From positions 1-12,777 of the forward strand of contig CAISKG010000253.1 in assembly GCA_903885855.1 (NCBI GenBank): 12,777 nucleotides of DNA. Direction: 5' to 3'. The DNA is from an uncultured Planctomycetaceae bacterium. GTDB lineage: Bacteria > Planctomycetota > Planctomycetia > Pirellulales > UBA1268. The notes beneath the pieces are model-generated. The model searched no databases. It was given only the letters and a program-made list of their open reading frames with translations, and was not told the origin of the DNA. The number at the start of each line of letters is the position of its first letter. Positions within the stretch are counted from its first letter, which is position 1. Both the position numbers and the translations under genes were made by a program. Positions 1-7,175 of the stretch are shown here, in pieces.

Positions 1-1115
1 GCGGGGACGGGCGCCGCGGCGAGGGTCGCGATCCGCCTTCCGGGGGAGGTCATGGCCACCCCGGCCAGATCGTCCCACGCCACCCAGCGGACGCCGCGAC
101 GGCGCGGGCCGGGCTGCGCGGCGTCGCAGACGGCCACGGCGACCGACACCCGGTGGTGGGTGACGGTGTAGCTGACCGTGCCGGCCCGGCGCCGCGGCCC
201 GCACTCGAGCGGTGCCAGCAGCGCGTCGGCGGGGAGGCGGGGAAAATCCCACAGCCCCTCCCACCATTCGCCGGGCCCACGGCGCACCAGCAGCACGCGC
301 CCGGCGCGGCGCACGACGAGCGCCCGCTCACGCCGCGCTTCGATCGCGCGCCGCGGCGCCGCGGCGGGGATCGTCGCCACGCTCCGCTCGAGGCGCGCCC
401 GGCACTGCCCGGCGACCGGGCAGCGGTGGCACTCCGGGGCGCGCGGCGTGCAGAGGGTGGCCCCGAGATCCATCAGCGCCTGATTCCAATCCCCCGCCCG
501 GGCCGGCGGCAGCAACGCCTCGGCCACCTCCCACAACGGGCCGTCCCCTGCCGCGCCCCCGAGCGGCGAGCGGTGGGCGACCAGCCGGGCCAGCACGCGC
601 CGCGAATTGGCTTCCACGATCGGGCGCCGTTCGCCGCCGGCGATCGAGGCGATGGCGCCGGCGGTGTAGCGGCCGATCCCCGGCAGCGCCAGGAGGGCCT
701 CGAAGGTGGCCGGCGTCCGGCCGCCGTGGTCGGCGACGATCCGCTTGGCGGCGGCGTGCAGCTGCCGGGCCCGGCGGTAGTAGCCCAGCCCCTCCCACTG
801 CCGCAGCACCTCGGCCTCGCTCGCCGCCGCCAGCCGCGCCACGTCGGGGAAGCGGGCGAGGAAGCGGTGGAAGTAGTCCACGACCCGCTCCACCTGGGTC
901 TGCTGGAGCATCACCTCGCTCACCCAGGTGCGGTAGGGATCGGGGGCGCGCCGCCAGGGGAGGTCGCGGCCGCAGCGGTCGAACCACTCCAAGAGCGCGG
1001 CGTGGAGGCCCGCCGGTGCTTCCGCCGGGACAGGCGACGGCGGAGCCGTGGTCCGCCGGCGGGGGGGCGCCGGCCGGGTGGGGGCCGCGCGTTTCGTCCG
1101 GGCCTTCGCCGCCAT
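1..1115 (-). CDS. mutY: A/G-specific adenine DNA glycosylase MutY (3' end beyond the window)
   Basis: This enzyme removes adenine mispaired with 8-oxoguanine or guanine in base excision repair. The frame stays open for 371 codons from the ATG at 1115-1113 to the left edge, so the stop codon lies outside. After a basic Pro/Ala-rich N-terminal tail (about residues 1-35) comes the HhH-GPD glycosylase domain. It contains SEVMLQQTQV (66-75) with the catalytic Glu67, and the helix-hairpin-helix LPGIGRYTAGAI (144-155). The iron-sulfur cysteines are C222, C229, C232 and C238, in the family spacing C-x6-C-x2-C-x5-C. A NUDIX-like 8-oxoG recognition domain follows from about residue 265, with WWEGLWDFPRL at 284-294. 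One oddity is that the usual catalytic Asp (E. coli D138) aligns with Glu168 in IVEANSRRV. The start is chosen as the first ATG ahead of the domain; an AAGGGG lies almost against it, so the exact start is not certain. The gene is divergent from the TPR-like gene. Confidence 0.93.
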   Translation of the reverse strand, partial: MAAKARTKRAAPTRPAPPRRRTTAPPSPVPAEAPAGLHAALLEWFDRCGRDLPWRRAPDPYRTWVSEVMLQQTQVERVVDYFHRFLARFPDVARLAAASEAEVLRQWEGLGYYRRARQLHAAAKRIVADHGGRTPATFEALLALPGIGRYTAGAIASIAGGERRPIVEANSRRVLARLVAHRSPLGGAAGDGPLWEVAEALLPPARAGDWNQALMDLGATLCTPRAPECHRCPVAGQCRARLERSVATIPAAAPRRAIEARRERALVVRRAGRVLLVRRGPGEWWEGLWDFPRLPADALLAPLECGPRRRAGTVSYTVTHHRVSVAVAVCDAAQPGPRRRGVRWVAWDDLAGVAMTSPGRRIATLAAAPVP

Positions 1116-1253
1116 GCCCCTTGCCAACCCCCGCGTGATGGTTTCCAACGGCGTTGCAGCCGCGCCCGTGCCGCGGCAGTGTAGTCCCGTCGAGGCCGCT
1201 GTCGCTCCCGCCCCGGGGCGGCGCGGGGCCGCGACCGCGCGAGATCCTCCCCC
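1116..1253. promoter_or_regulatory. Divergent intergenic region between mutY and the TPR-like gene
   Basis: These 138 bp separate two divergent genes and should hold promoters for both. The only candidate I can point to is on the minus strand: GCGACA at 1205-1200 and TACACT at 1183-1178 with a 16-bp spacer, which would start mutY transcription roughly 55 bp upstream of its ATG. Both boxes match the sigma70 consensus poorly. No convincing box was found on the plus strand. The ATG at 1254 has no Shine-Dalgarno site, the preceding bases being pyrimidine-rich. Confidence 0.25.
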
Positions 1254-1853
1254 ATGCCCGACGACGCAGGTCACGGCGATTCCGGCCGCGCTGGCAAGCG
1301 CCCGCGCCGGGGCGGGCCGCGCGACGGGCTGCGCGTCGCGCGCGCGACCGGCGCCGTCGCCGCCGCCGGGGAGCCGGTCGCCATCCCCACGCCGGCGGCG
1401 CCGCAATGGGAGTTCGTCCATCCGCGCTGCGCCCGGCGCCGCCAGGAGGACATGGAGGAGGTGGAGGCGATGCTCGAGGCCGGCGAGGCCGAGGTGGCGC
1501 GCGAGGAGCTCGTGTGGCTGCTCTCGGAGTGCCCCGATTTCCTCGCGGCCCACGTGGCACTGGGAAGCCTGGCGCTCGAGGACGACGACCTGCGCCTGGC
1601 GCGCGGCCACTTCGGCCGAGCCGTGCAGATCGGTCTGGAGACGCTCGCCGCCGCCGGCGATCCGCGCCCGCTCCCGGCCGGCTTGCCCGGCAACCGCTCC
1701 TTCTTCGAGGCCGCCAAGGGGCTCGTCCACGTGCTCCTCGAGACGGGCAAGCGCGACGTGGCGGCCGCGACGGCGCGCCGCGTCGTGGCCTTCGACACCG
1801 CCGACCCGCTCGGCATCGGTCGCCTGGCCGCGGAGCGGGGAGGTCGCCCATGA
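1254..1853 (+). CDS. TPR-like helical repeat protein of unknown function
   Basis: This 199-residue protein has no assigned function. Residues 1-50 are low-complexity, rich in Gly, Arg, Ala and Pro, and probably disordered. From the W-E-F-V-H-P-R-C segment (52-59) onward the sequence is helical and amphipathic with TPR-like spacing of Ala, Leu and Gly. Examples are the pair around MLEAGEAEVAREELVWLL (73-90) and AAHVALGSLALEDDDLRLARGHF (98-120). A second helical block (148-198) includes FFEAAKGLVHVLLETGKRDVAAATA. There is no signal peptide or membrane segment, so it should be cytoplasmic. Its stop codon overlaps the tmk start in ATGA, implying translational coupling and perhaps a role tied to nucleotide or replication housekeeping; that link rests only on position. 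No in-frame ATG occurs before residue 67, which supports the chosen start despite the missing Shine-Dalgarno site. The family impression (planctomycete TPR protein) is from memory and unverified. Confidence 0.8.
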   Translation: MPDDAGHGDSGRAGKRPRRGGPRDGLRVARATGAVAAAGEPVAIPTPAAPQWEFVHPRCARRRQEDMEEVEAMLEAGEAEVAREELVWLLSECPDFLAAHVALGSLALEDDDLRLARGHFGRAVQIGLETLAAAGDPRPLPAGLPGNRSFFEAAKGLVHVLLETGKRDVAAATARRVVAFDTADPLGIGRLAAERGGRP

Positions 1854-2491
1854 GCGGCGCGCGCCACGGGGATCCGGAGCCCGCGCGGTTCGTCGTCCTC
1901 GAGGGGATCGACGGATCGGGCAAGTCGTCGCAGGTCGAGCCGCTGGCGGCGTGGCTGCGCGGCCGGGGCGTCGAGGTCGTCACCTGCCGCGACCCGGGGG
2001 CGACCGCGGCGGGGGACGCCGTGCGGAACATCCTCCTCCATCGCCGGGAGATCGAGCTGGCGGCGGCGACGGAGATGCTCCTCTACATGGCGGCGCGGGC
2101 GCAGCTGGTGGCGGAGGTGATCCGGCCGGCGCTGGCACGCGGGGCGTGGGTGGTGTCGGATCGCTTCCTGCTCTCGAACATCGTCTACCAGGGGCACGCA
2201 GGGGGGCTCGATCCGGAAGCGATCCGGCGCGTGGGGGAGGTCGCCACGGGGGGGCTCGAGCCCGATCGCGTGATCCTCCTCGACGTCGAGCCGGCCACCG
2301 CGGCGGCCCGGCTCGACCGGCCCCTGGACCGGCTCGAGAGCCGCGGCGACGCGTACCGCGCGCGCCTCCGGGAGGGATACCTGCGCGAAGCGGCGGCCGC
2401 CCCGGCGCGGATCCGGATCGTGGACGCCGCCGCGACGCCCGAGATCGTGGCGGAGCGGATTCGCGCGGCGCTCGGGGGCTGGCTCGCCTGA
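1850..2491 (+). CDS. tmk: Thymidylate kinase (dTMP kinase)
   Basis: The enzyme phosphorylates dTMP to dTDP with ATP, an essential step of dTTP supply in the cytoplasm. The 213-residue length is normal for bacterial Tmk. The P-loop is GIDGSGKS (19-26). The dTMP-binding DR-F/Y motif appears as DRFLLSNIVYQG (104-115), and the LID region lies around RLDRPLDRLESRGDAYR (154-170). The family motif R-E-P-G-G-T is altered to CRDPGAT (46-52). The start is fixed by a strong Shine-Dalgarno site, GGGGAGGT at 1837-1844, 5 bp before the ATG, and by the ATGA overlap with the upstream TPR-like gene. The frame is open much further upstream, but those codons lie within the upstream gene in another frame. The next gene, holB, begins 21 bp downstream, matching the common tmk-holB order. 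Confidence 0.95.
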   Translation: MSGARHGDPEPARFVVLEGIDGSGKSSQVEPLAAWLRGRGVEVVTCRDPGATAAGDAVRNILLHRREIELAAATEMLLYMAARAQLVAEVIRPALARGAWVVSDRFLLSNIVYQGHAGGLDPEAIRRVGEVATGGLEPDRVILLDVEPATAAARLDRPLDRLESRGDAYRARLREGYLREAAAAPARIRIVDAAATPEIVAERIRAALGGWLA

Positions 2492-2512
2492 CGCCGCGGA
2501 GGGGAGGACGAC

Positions 2513-3601
2513 ATGGGCTGGCAGGGGATCGAGGGGCACGACGCGGTGGTGGCGCGGTTCGCGGCCGCCGAGGCGCGCGGCCGCATCGCCGGCACCTACC
2601 TCTTCCTCGGGCCCGAGGGGGTGGGGAAGGGGGCTTTCGCCAGGGCGCTGGCCAAGGCGCTGGTGTGCCTCGACCCGCGCCCCGGGCTCGTTCCCTGCGG
2701 GGCCTGCGCGTCGTGCGTGCAGGCCGCCGCGGGGAGCCATCCCGACATCGACGTCGTCGCCAAGCCGGAGGACCGGGCCACGATCCCGCTGGAAGCCCTC
2801 ATCGGCGACCGCGAGAACCGGTCGCGCGAAGGGCTCTGCTGGCGCATCCTGCTGCGGCCCGCGCTCTCGCGGCGCAAGGTGGCGATCATCCTCGACGCCG
2901 ACAACCTCTCGGAGGAGGGGGCCAACTGCCTCCTCAAGACGCTCGAGGAGCCCCCCGACGGCGTCGTCATCATCCTCGTGGGCACCGCCGCGGAGCGGCA
3001 GCTGCCGACGATCCGTTCGCGGGCGCAGACGGTGCGCTTCGGCGCGCTCGAGCCCGGCGTGGTGGCCGGGGCGATCCGCCGCGGCATCGCCTCCGGCGCG
3101 ATCGACGACGCATCCGCCGACGACGCGGCCATCGAAGGTGCGGCGGCCCGCAGCGGGGGGAGCATCGACCGCGCGCGGCGCTTCCTCGACGCCGAGATGA
3201 CCGCCTTCCGCACGCGGCTCCTGGAGCTCCTCTCCGCGCGGCCGACGGCGGGGGTGGAGGTGTCGCGCGAGGTGCAGGCGGTGGTCGAGGCGGCCGGCAA
3301 GGAGGCCCCGCCGCGGCGTGCCCGGCTGCGGGTGGTGCTCGGGGTGGCGCTCGAGTTCTACCGGGAGGCGCTGCGGCACACGGCCGGCGGCCCCGGTGCC
3401 GCCGCCGACGACCGGGCGCTCGCCCGCGCCGTGATGGCCTGGAGGGGCTCGGCGGAGGAGGCGGTCGCCGCGGTCGTCCACACGCTCGACGCCCTCGACG
3501 GCATCGAGCGCAACGCCCATCTCCCCACGCTCATCGATGCGTGGACGGCCCGCCTGGAGACGGTCGCGGCGGCCGCCGCCGGCCCCGCCGGGCGGGTGTG
3601 A
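2513..3601 (+). CDS. holB: DNA polymerase III delta' subunit (clamp-loader AAA+ protein)
   Basis: Delta' is the stator of the clamp loader that places the beta sliding clamp on DNA. The 362-residue protein has a P-loop-like GPEGVGKG (33-40). Its four-cysteine zinc module is C52, C62, C65, C68 (C-x9-C-x2-C-x2-C). A Walker B-like strand is VAIILDADNL (123-132), followed by LLKTLEEPP (140-148), a hallmark of the gamma/tau and delta' family. The sensor/arginine-finger region reads SRAQTVRF (169-176), where many relatives have S-R-C; the Arg is kept. The C-terminal third is helical, as expected for the collar domain. The lack of a long C-terminal extension and the position after tmk favour delta' over DnaX (gamma/tau). 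The start is well supported by GGGGAGGA at 2501-2508, 4 bp before the ATG. Confidence 0.92.
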   Translation: MGWQGIEGHDAVVARFAAAEARGRIAGTYLFLGPEGVGKGAFARALAKALVCLDPRPGLVPCGACASCVQAAAGSHPDIDVVAKPEDRATIPLEALIGDRENRSREGLCWRILLRPALSRRKVAIILDADNLSEEGANCLLKTLEEPPDGVVIILVGTAAERQLPTIRSRAQTVRFGALEPGVVAGAIRRGIASGAIDDASADDAAIEGAAARSGGSIDRARRFLDAEMTAFRTRLLELLSARPTAGVEVSREVQAVVEAAGKEAPPRRARLRVVLGVALEFYREALRHTAGGPGAAADDRALARAVMAWRGSAEEAVAAVVHTLDALDGIERNAHLPTLIDAWTARLETVAAAAAGPAGRV

Positions 3602-3617
3602 AACTGCGGGGTCTGCG

Positions 3618-3653
3618 GGCTGTGCAGCCGACTTCCCGACGGGATCGATTTTT
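3618..3653 (+). terminator. Possible weak terminator after holB
   Basis: Two short stems follow the holB stop codon: GGCT-gtgc-AGCC (3618-3629) and TCCC-gac-GGGA (3634-3644). A run of five T residues (3649-3653) comes 4 bases after the second stem. The stems are only 4 bp each, so this is a marginal intrinsic terminator. It is the only T-run following a stem that I found between holB and the large secreted-protein gene. Confidence 0.3.
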
Positions 3654-3705
3654 CCCTCCGTGCCTGACGATCTGACCGTGAGGTCGGATGCGGGAATCGG
3701 GCTGA

Positions 3706-3725
3706 CTGGCGTGTTCCCACGCCGG
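3706..3725 (+). other. Hairpin upstream of the large anchored protein gene
   Basis: CTGGCGTG-ttcc-CACGCCGG can form an 8-bp stem (one T-G wobble) with a 4-base loop, ending 46 bp before the ATG at 3772. There is no T-run after it, so it is not a standard intrinsic terminator. It could sit in the 5' leader of the downstream gene. No promoter boxes could be recognised with confidence in this 170-bp gap. Confidence 0.35.
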
Positions 3726-3771
3726 GCCTCCCCCGCGCGGCCCTCGGGTCACCGACAGGCGTCGGTCGAGC

Positions 3772-6282
3772 ATGGCAGCAGAGGCACCGGGACGTTTGCT
3801 CGCGGCGGGATTCCTCGCCGGCCTCGTGGCCGTGGGCGGGGTGGGGATCGTGTCCCATGCCATCCACGCCGGCTCCCTCCCCACGCTCCCGCCCCGCCCG
3901 ACGGCGCCGCGGCCCGTCGCGCCCGCGATGGGCGTCGCCCTCCCGGCGGAACTGACGCCCGCGGCGCTGGTGGAGGCGCGCCCGGCGGCGGTGGAGGCGG
4001 GGGCGACCGAGGCCATCCCCACCGTTCTTCTGGCGGCCCCTCCCTCGGCGGCGCCGCGCTCCGACGACGCCGCGCCCCCCGCCCCCTTCCCGGGAGACGG
4101 CCTCGAGCCGCGCTCGATCGATCCTCCGACGACGTCGCTGCCGCTCCGCGCCGCCGCGGCGCTCGTGCTGGTGCAGTTCGCCGCCGCCGACGGGGATGGG
4201 GAGCCGCGGCCGGCGACGGAGCCGCGCGGCCTGCCCGCCGGCGAGCGCGCTCCCGACGCCGACGCGATCGAATGGTCGGAGGCCGCCACCGGCGACGTGC
4301 CGCCGCTGGACGCCGCCGGCGGCCAGCGCCGCGGGCCGATCGCCGCCTGGATCCGTGACTCCTTCGAGGAGATGCGCGGGGCACGCGGCGGCGTCGTCCC
4401 CTTCCCGCAGCGTCAGGCCGCGTCGAACGGTCGCCTCATCGACCGCATCCGCTCGGGCGAGCGGATCCTGGGGCGCGACCGGGGCGACAAGGGCCGCGAG
4501 ACGGCGGCCGCGTCGCGCGCCTGGCCCAATCCCACCGCGTTGCTGCAGCAGCTCGACCAGCTCGCCAAGGGTGAGCCGCCCGCGAGCGCGTCGTGGGGCG
4601 CGTCCACCGCCGTGGTGCTGCGCCGCGCCCTCGCCACGGCCGGGCCGGCCGACGCCGAGGCCGCCGCCGTGCTCGCCGAGCTTCACGGGTGCGTCGACGC
4701 GGGGCTCGGGCTCGCCTCGCGCACGGCCGACCCGATCGAGGCCGCGGCGCTGCGGCGGCTGGTCTTGGCCGTGCAACGCCGGTCCGCGGTGTGGGGCGAT
4801 GCCGCCGCCCTGGCGCGGGCCGTCGCCGCCGAGCCCCCGACGCCGCTCCTGGAAACGCTCGAGCGCTATGAGACGGCGCCGCTGCCCGCCGACGCGGCGT
4901 GGATCACCGAGACGCTCGCGCGCCTCGAGGAATCCGGGACGGCGGAGGGGGCGGCGCTGGCCCGCTCGGTGCGCGAGCACTATGCCGCGGCCAACGTCCG
5001 CGTCGCCGTGCACCGGAAGTTCGTGGAGCGCGTCCTCCCGCCGACGGAGGTCACCTCCGCGCCGGTGGACGACACCGTCCTCGGCCGCCAGGTGCGCGGG
5101 ACGAGCCGCGTGGCCCGCAGCACCGACGTCCGCTTCACCCCCGACGAAGACGGCATCTCGGTGGTGCTCGAGGTGCGCGGCCAGGTGGCGTCGCGCACGG
5201 TGACGGAGTCGGGGCCGGTGGCGCTCACGTCGCGCGGCAACTCGTCGTTCACGGTCCACAAACCGCTCACGGTCGGCGACGAGGGGCTCGTCGTGGGGCG
5301 GGCGGTGGGCTCGGCATCGTCACGGTCCCAACTGGCCGACATCCAGACCAGTTTCGACGGCGTCCCGATCATGCGGTCGCTGGTGCGATCGATCGCCCGC
5401 AACCAGCACGACGAGAATCTCCCCGAGGCCAACCGCGAGGTGATCGACAAGATCGTCGCCCGCGCCTGCCGCGAGGTGGACCAGCAGGTCGGGCCGCGCC
5501 TCGAGGAGGCCGCCGAGCGGCTCCGCACGCAGGCCTGGGGCCCGCTCGAGCGCCTCGGCCTCGAGCCGACGCCGGTGGCGCTGGAGAGCACCGACGGCAT
5601 CGCGATGGCGCGGCTCCGGCTCGCCGCGGGCGACCAGCTCGCCGCCTTCACGCCGCGCCCGCGGGCGCCGCTGGGATCGATGCTCTCGGTGCAGGTGCAC
5701 GAGTCGGCGGTCAACAACGCCCTCGACCGGCTCGGCCTCGCGGGCCGCACGCTGTCGCTCGAGGAGCTCGTCACGCTCCTCTGCCAGCGGGCGGGGGTGG
5801 AGCCGAGCCTGCCCGACGAGCTCCCCGAGGACGTGACGGTGGGATTCGCCGCGGTGCAGCCGCTGCGCGTGCAGTGCCGCGACGGGCTGGTGCACGTGCG
5901 CGTGGCGCTCGAGACGCTCGAGAGCGGCCGGCGCACCTGGAGCGATCTCGTCGTCGGCGTCACCTACCGGCCGAAGGCCGAGGGGCCGCAGGTGTTCCTG
6001 GAGCGCGAGGGGCCGGTGCAGATCGGCGGGCCGGGCCGCCAGGGGCGCGCGGAAATCGCGCTGCGTGCGGTGTTCGGCAAGATCTTCCCCAAGGAGCGCC
6101 CGCTGCCCCTGGTGCCGGAGTCGTTCACCGCCGATCCCGAACTGGCGGAGCTCGACGTCCTCCAGGCCGTCTCCGCCGACGGCTGGCTGGCGGTGTCGCT
6201 CGGCGAATTGCCCGCGGCCAAGCCCCCGGCGCCGGCGAAGGTTGCCGCGCCCGCGGCGAAGCGCCGCGGACTGCGGCGGTAA
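3772..6282 (+). CDS. Large envelope-anchored or secreted protein of unknown function
   Basis: I do not recognise a named family for this 836-residue protein. Residues 8-31 (starting RLLAAGFLAGLVAVGGVGIV) form a hydrophobic segment that could be a signal peptide or an N-terminal anchor. A Pro/Ala-rich, probably disordered stretch follows to roughly residue 200. From about 200 to 400 the sequence is mostly helical and Ala-rich. From about residue 402 to 810 it looks like a folded, beta-rich region: NVRVAVHRKFVERVLPP near 407, a strand-rich stretch with VRGQVASRTVTESGPVALTS, then FDGVPIMRSLVRSIARNQ near 528 and VQVHESAVNNALDRLGL near 638. The C-terminal tail (about 814-836) is Lys/Arg/Ala/Pro-rich and basic. 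No catalytic motif was seen. The ATG lacks a Shine-Dalgarno site. The gene appears to stand alone, with 170 bp before and 280 bp after it. An envelope protein typical of planctomycetes is my guess. Confidence 0.85.
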   Translation: MAAEAPGRLLAAGFLAGLVAVGGVGIVSHAIHAGSLPTLPPRPTAPRPVAPAMGVALPAELTPAALVEARPAAVEAGATEAIPTVLLAAPPSAAPRSDDAAPPAPFPGDGLEPRSIDPPTTSLPLRAAAALVLVQFAAADGDGEPRPATEPRGLPAGERAPDADAIEWSEAATGDVPPLDAAGGQRRGPIAAWIRDSFEEMRGARGGVVPFPQRQAASNGRLIDRIRSGERILGRDRGDKGRETAAASRAWPNPTALLQQLDQLAKGEPPASASWGASTAVVLRRALATAGPADAEAAAVLAELHGCVDAGLGLASRTADPIEAAALRRLVLAVQRRSAVWGDAAALARAVAAEPPTPLLETLERYETAPLPADAAWITETLARLEESGTAEGAALARSVREHYAAANVRVAVHRKFVERVLPPTEVTSAPVDDTVLGRQVRGTSRVARSTDVRFTPDEDGISVVLEVRGQVASRTVTESGPVALTSRGNSSFTVHKPLTVGDEGLVVGRAVGSASSRSQLADIQTSFDGVPIMRSLVRSIARNQHDENLPEANREVIDKIVARACREVDQQVGPRLEEAAERLRTQAWGPLERLGLEPTPVALESTDGIAMARLRLAAGDQLAAFTPRPRAPLGSMLSVQVHESAVNNALDRLGLAGRTLSLEELVTLLCQRAGVEPSLPDELPEDVTVGFAAVQPLRVQCRDGLVHVRVALETLESGRRTWSDLVVGVTYRPKAEGPQVFLEREGPVQIGGPGRQGRAEIALRAVFGKIFPKERPLPLVPESFTADPELAELDVLQAVSADGWLAVSLGELPAAKPPAPAKVAAPAAKRRGLRR

Positions 6283-6408
6283 CGGCGCCGGCCGACGCGC
6301 GTGGTGCACCCCGCCCGCCCGAGGGGGGCGGCAGCGCGCCGCTCCGAGGGTCGCGAACGTGTCCTCCAAGGCGGTCCCGCGCCAAACACCCCGCGCGGAA
6401 TCGGTGCC

Positions 6409-6438
6409 TTGCGAATGGGTCTCGGCGAGGGATACGAT
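6409..6438 (+). promoter_or_regulatory. Candidate sigma70-type promoter for the polysaccharide operon
   Basis: TTGCGA (6409-6414) and TACGAT (6433-6438) are spaced by 18 bp, each matching 4 of 6 consensus bases. This patch is noticeably less G+C-rich than its surroundings. Transcription would begin near 6445, giving a leader of about 118 bases before the NusG-like gene. The rest of the 280-bp gap (6283-6562) shows no gene that I can support. Confidence 0.4.
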
Positions 6439-6514
6439 CGTCAAATTGGCCCCTCGACGCCCCCCGCGACCGCCTCCGGCCGGGGCCGGCATCGCCCGAC
6501 AACCGCACTTTCTG

Positions 6515-6534
6515 GGGTGGCCTCGCTGCCACCC
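6515..6534 (+). other. Leader hairpin upstream of the NusG-like gene
   Basis: GGGTGGC-ctcgct-GCCACCC forms a perfect 7-bp stem with a 6-base loop, ending 28 bp before the ATG at 6563. It would lie in the 5' leader of the proposed transcript. Specialised NusG paralogs such as RfaH and LoaP act through nucleic-acid elements in operon leaders, so a regulatory role is possible. I see no match to the E. coli ops sequence. Confidence 0.35.
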
Positions 6535-6562
6535 ACGGGAACGGAGTCCGCGCCGGTTCCAC

Positions 6563-7123
6563 ATGCCGATCCTCGCCCGTCAACCCGACCTGCATCCCCC
6601 CTCGCTTCTGGACGAAGGGGCTGCGGCAGATCGCGCCCGGGGGCGATGGGTGGCCCTCTACACCCGTGCCCGGCGGGAGAAGGAATTGATGCGGCGCCTG
6701 GCGGCGGCCGGCATCCCCTTCTACGCGCCGTTGATCGCGCGGCGGCTGCGGTCGGCCACCGGCCGCACGCGGGTGTCGCACGTGCCGCTGTTCCCGGGAT
6801 ACGTCTTCTCGTTGGTGGACGAGGATCAGCGGCGCACCGCGCTCGAGACCAACACCGTCGCGCGCTGGCTGCCCATCGTCGACGGGGAGGCGCTGGTGGA
6901 GGATCTCCGGGCGGTGAAGCGCTTGGTCGACAGCGATCGCCCGCTTTCGCCGGAAGCGCGGCTGGAGCCCGGGCACGACGTCCGCGTGCGCAGCGGCGTG
7001 CTCCGCGGCCTCGACGGGCGCGTCGTGCGGCGCTGCGGCCGGGAGCGCCTCGTCGTCGCGGTGCGCTTCCTCAATCAAGGGGTGTCGATCGAACTCGAGG
7101 ACGTCGACCTCGAACGGGATTGA
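6563..7123 (+). CDS. NusG-family specialised antitermination factor (RfaH/LoaP/UpxY-like)
   Basis: This 186-residue protein should bind RNA polymerase and promote elongation through the downstream operon. The NGN domain runs from RWVALYTRARREKEL (28-42) to about residue 121 and includes the characteristic LFPGYVF (76-82). A KOW domain follows from about 135, with VRVRSGVLRGLDGRVVRR (140-157), and ends near the C-terminus. It has the length and layout of NusG. Its position directly ahead of flippase and O-antigen ligase-like genes, rather than beside secE and rplK, points to a paralog dedicated to polysaccharide genes, as known for RfaH, UpxY and LoaP. The ATG at 6563 is chosen because it leaves only a short tail before the NGN domain. 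There is no clear Shine-Dalgarno site. The core nusG is a less likely alternative. Confidence 0.9.
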   Translation: MPILARQPDLHPPSLLDEGAAADRARGRWVALYTRARREKELMRRLAAAGIPFYAPLIARRLRSATGRTRVSHVPLFPGYVFSLVDEDQRRTALETNTVARWLPIVDGEALVEDLRAVKRLVDSDRPLSPEARLEPGHDVRVRSGVLRGLDGRVVRRCGRERLVVAVRFLNQGVSIELEDVDLERD

Positions 7124-7128
7124 TCGTC

Positions 7129-7150
7129 GTGGGGCGGCGTCCCGCCCCGC
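7129..7150 (+). other. Strong intercistronic hairpin after the NusG-like gene
   Basis: GTGGGGCGG-cgtc-CCGCCCCGC forms a 9-bp stem (one T-G wobble) with a 4-base loop, starting 5 bases after the stop codon of the NusG-like gene and ending 25 bases before the flippase ATG. No T-run follows, so it is not a textbook intrinsic terminator. It could be a pause or attenuation site, an mRNA stability element, or chance in G+C-rich DNA. Confidence 0.5.
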
Positions 7151-7175
7151 TGCCGTCGGCATCGCGCACGCATCC

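Noticed and set aside
328..2031. A 567-codon open frame on the minus strand overlapping mutY
   Set aside because: It is in a different frame from the mutY reading with intact catalytic and cluster motifs, and it encodes Arg/Pro/Gly-rich sequence.
1271..3520. A 749-codon open frame on the minus strand
   Set aside because: It lies antisense to the TPR-like gene, tmk and holB, which have clear motifs. Its translation is Arg/His/Pro-rich with no recognisable domain. Such frames are common in DNA this G+C-rich.
1048..3675. An 875-codon open frame on the plus strand
   Set aside because: It is out of frame with three well-supported genes, and its product is Arg/Gly/Ala-rich low complexity.
3358..5259. 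A 633-codon open frame on the minus strand
   Set aside because: It covers the end of holB, the gap and part of the anchored protein gene, with a composition typical of antisense shadow.
6475..6491. CCGGCC/GGCCGG palindromic run in the leader gap
   Set aside because: It is a short, overlapping G-C palindrome of the sort expected by composition, weaker than the hairpin at 6515-6534.
7129..7150. Reading the hairpin as an intrinsic terminator
   Set aside because: No T-run follows the stem, and the downstream genes are closely packed in the same direction.
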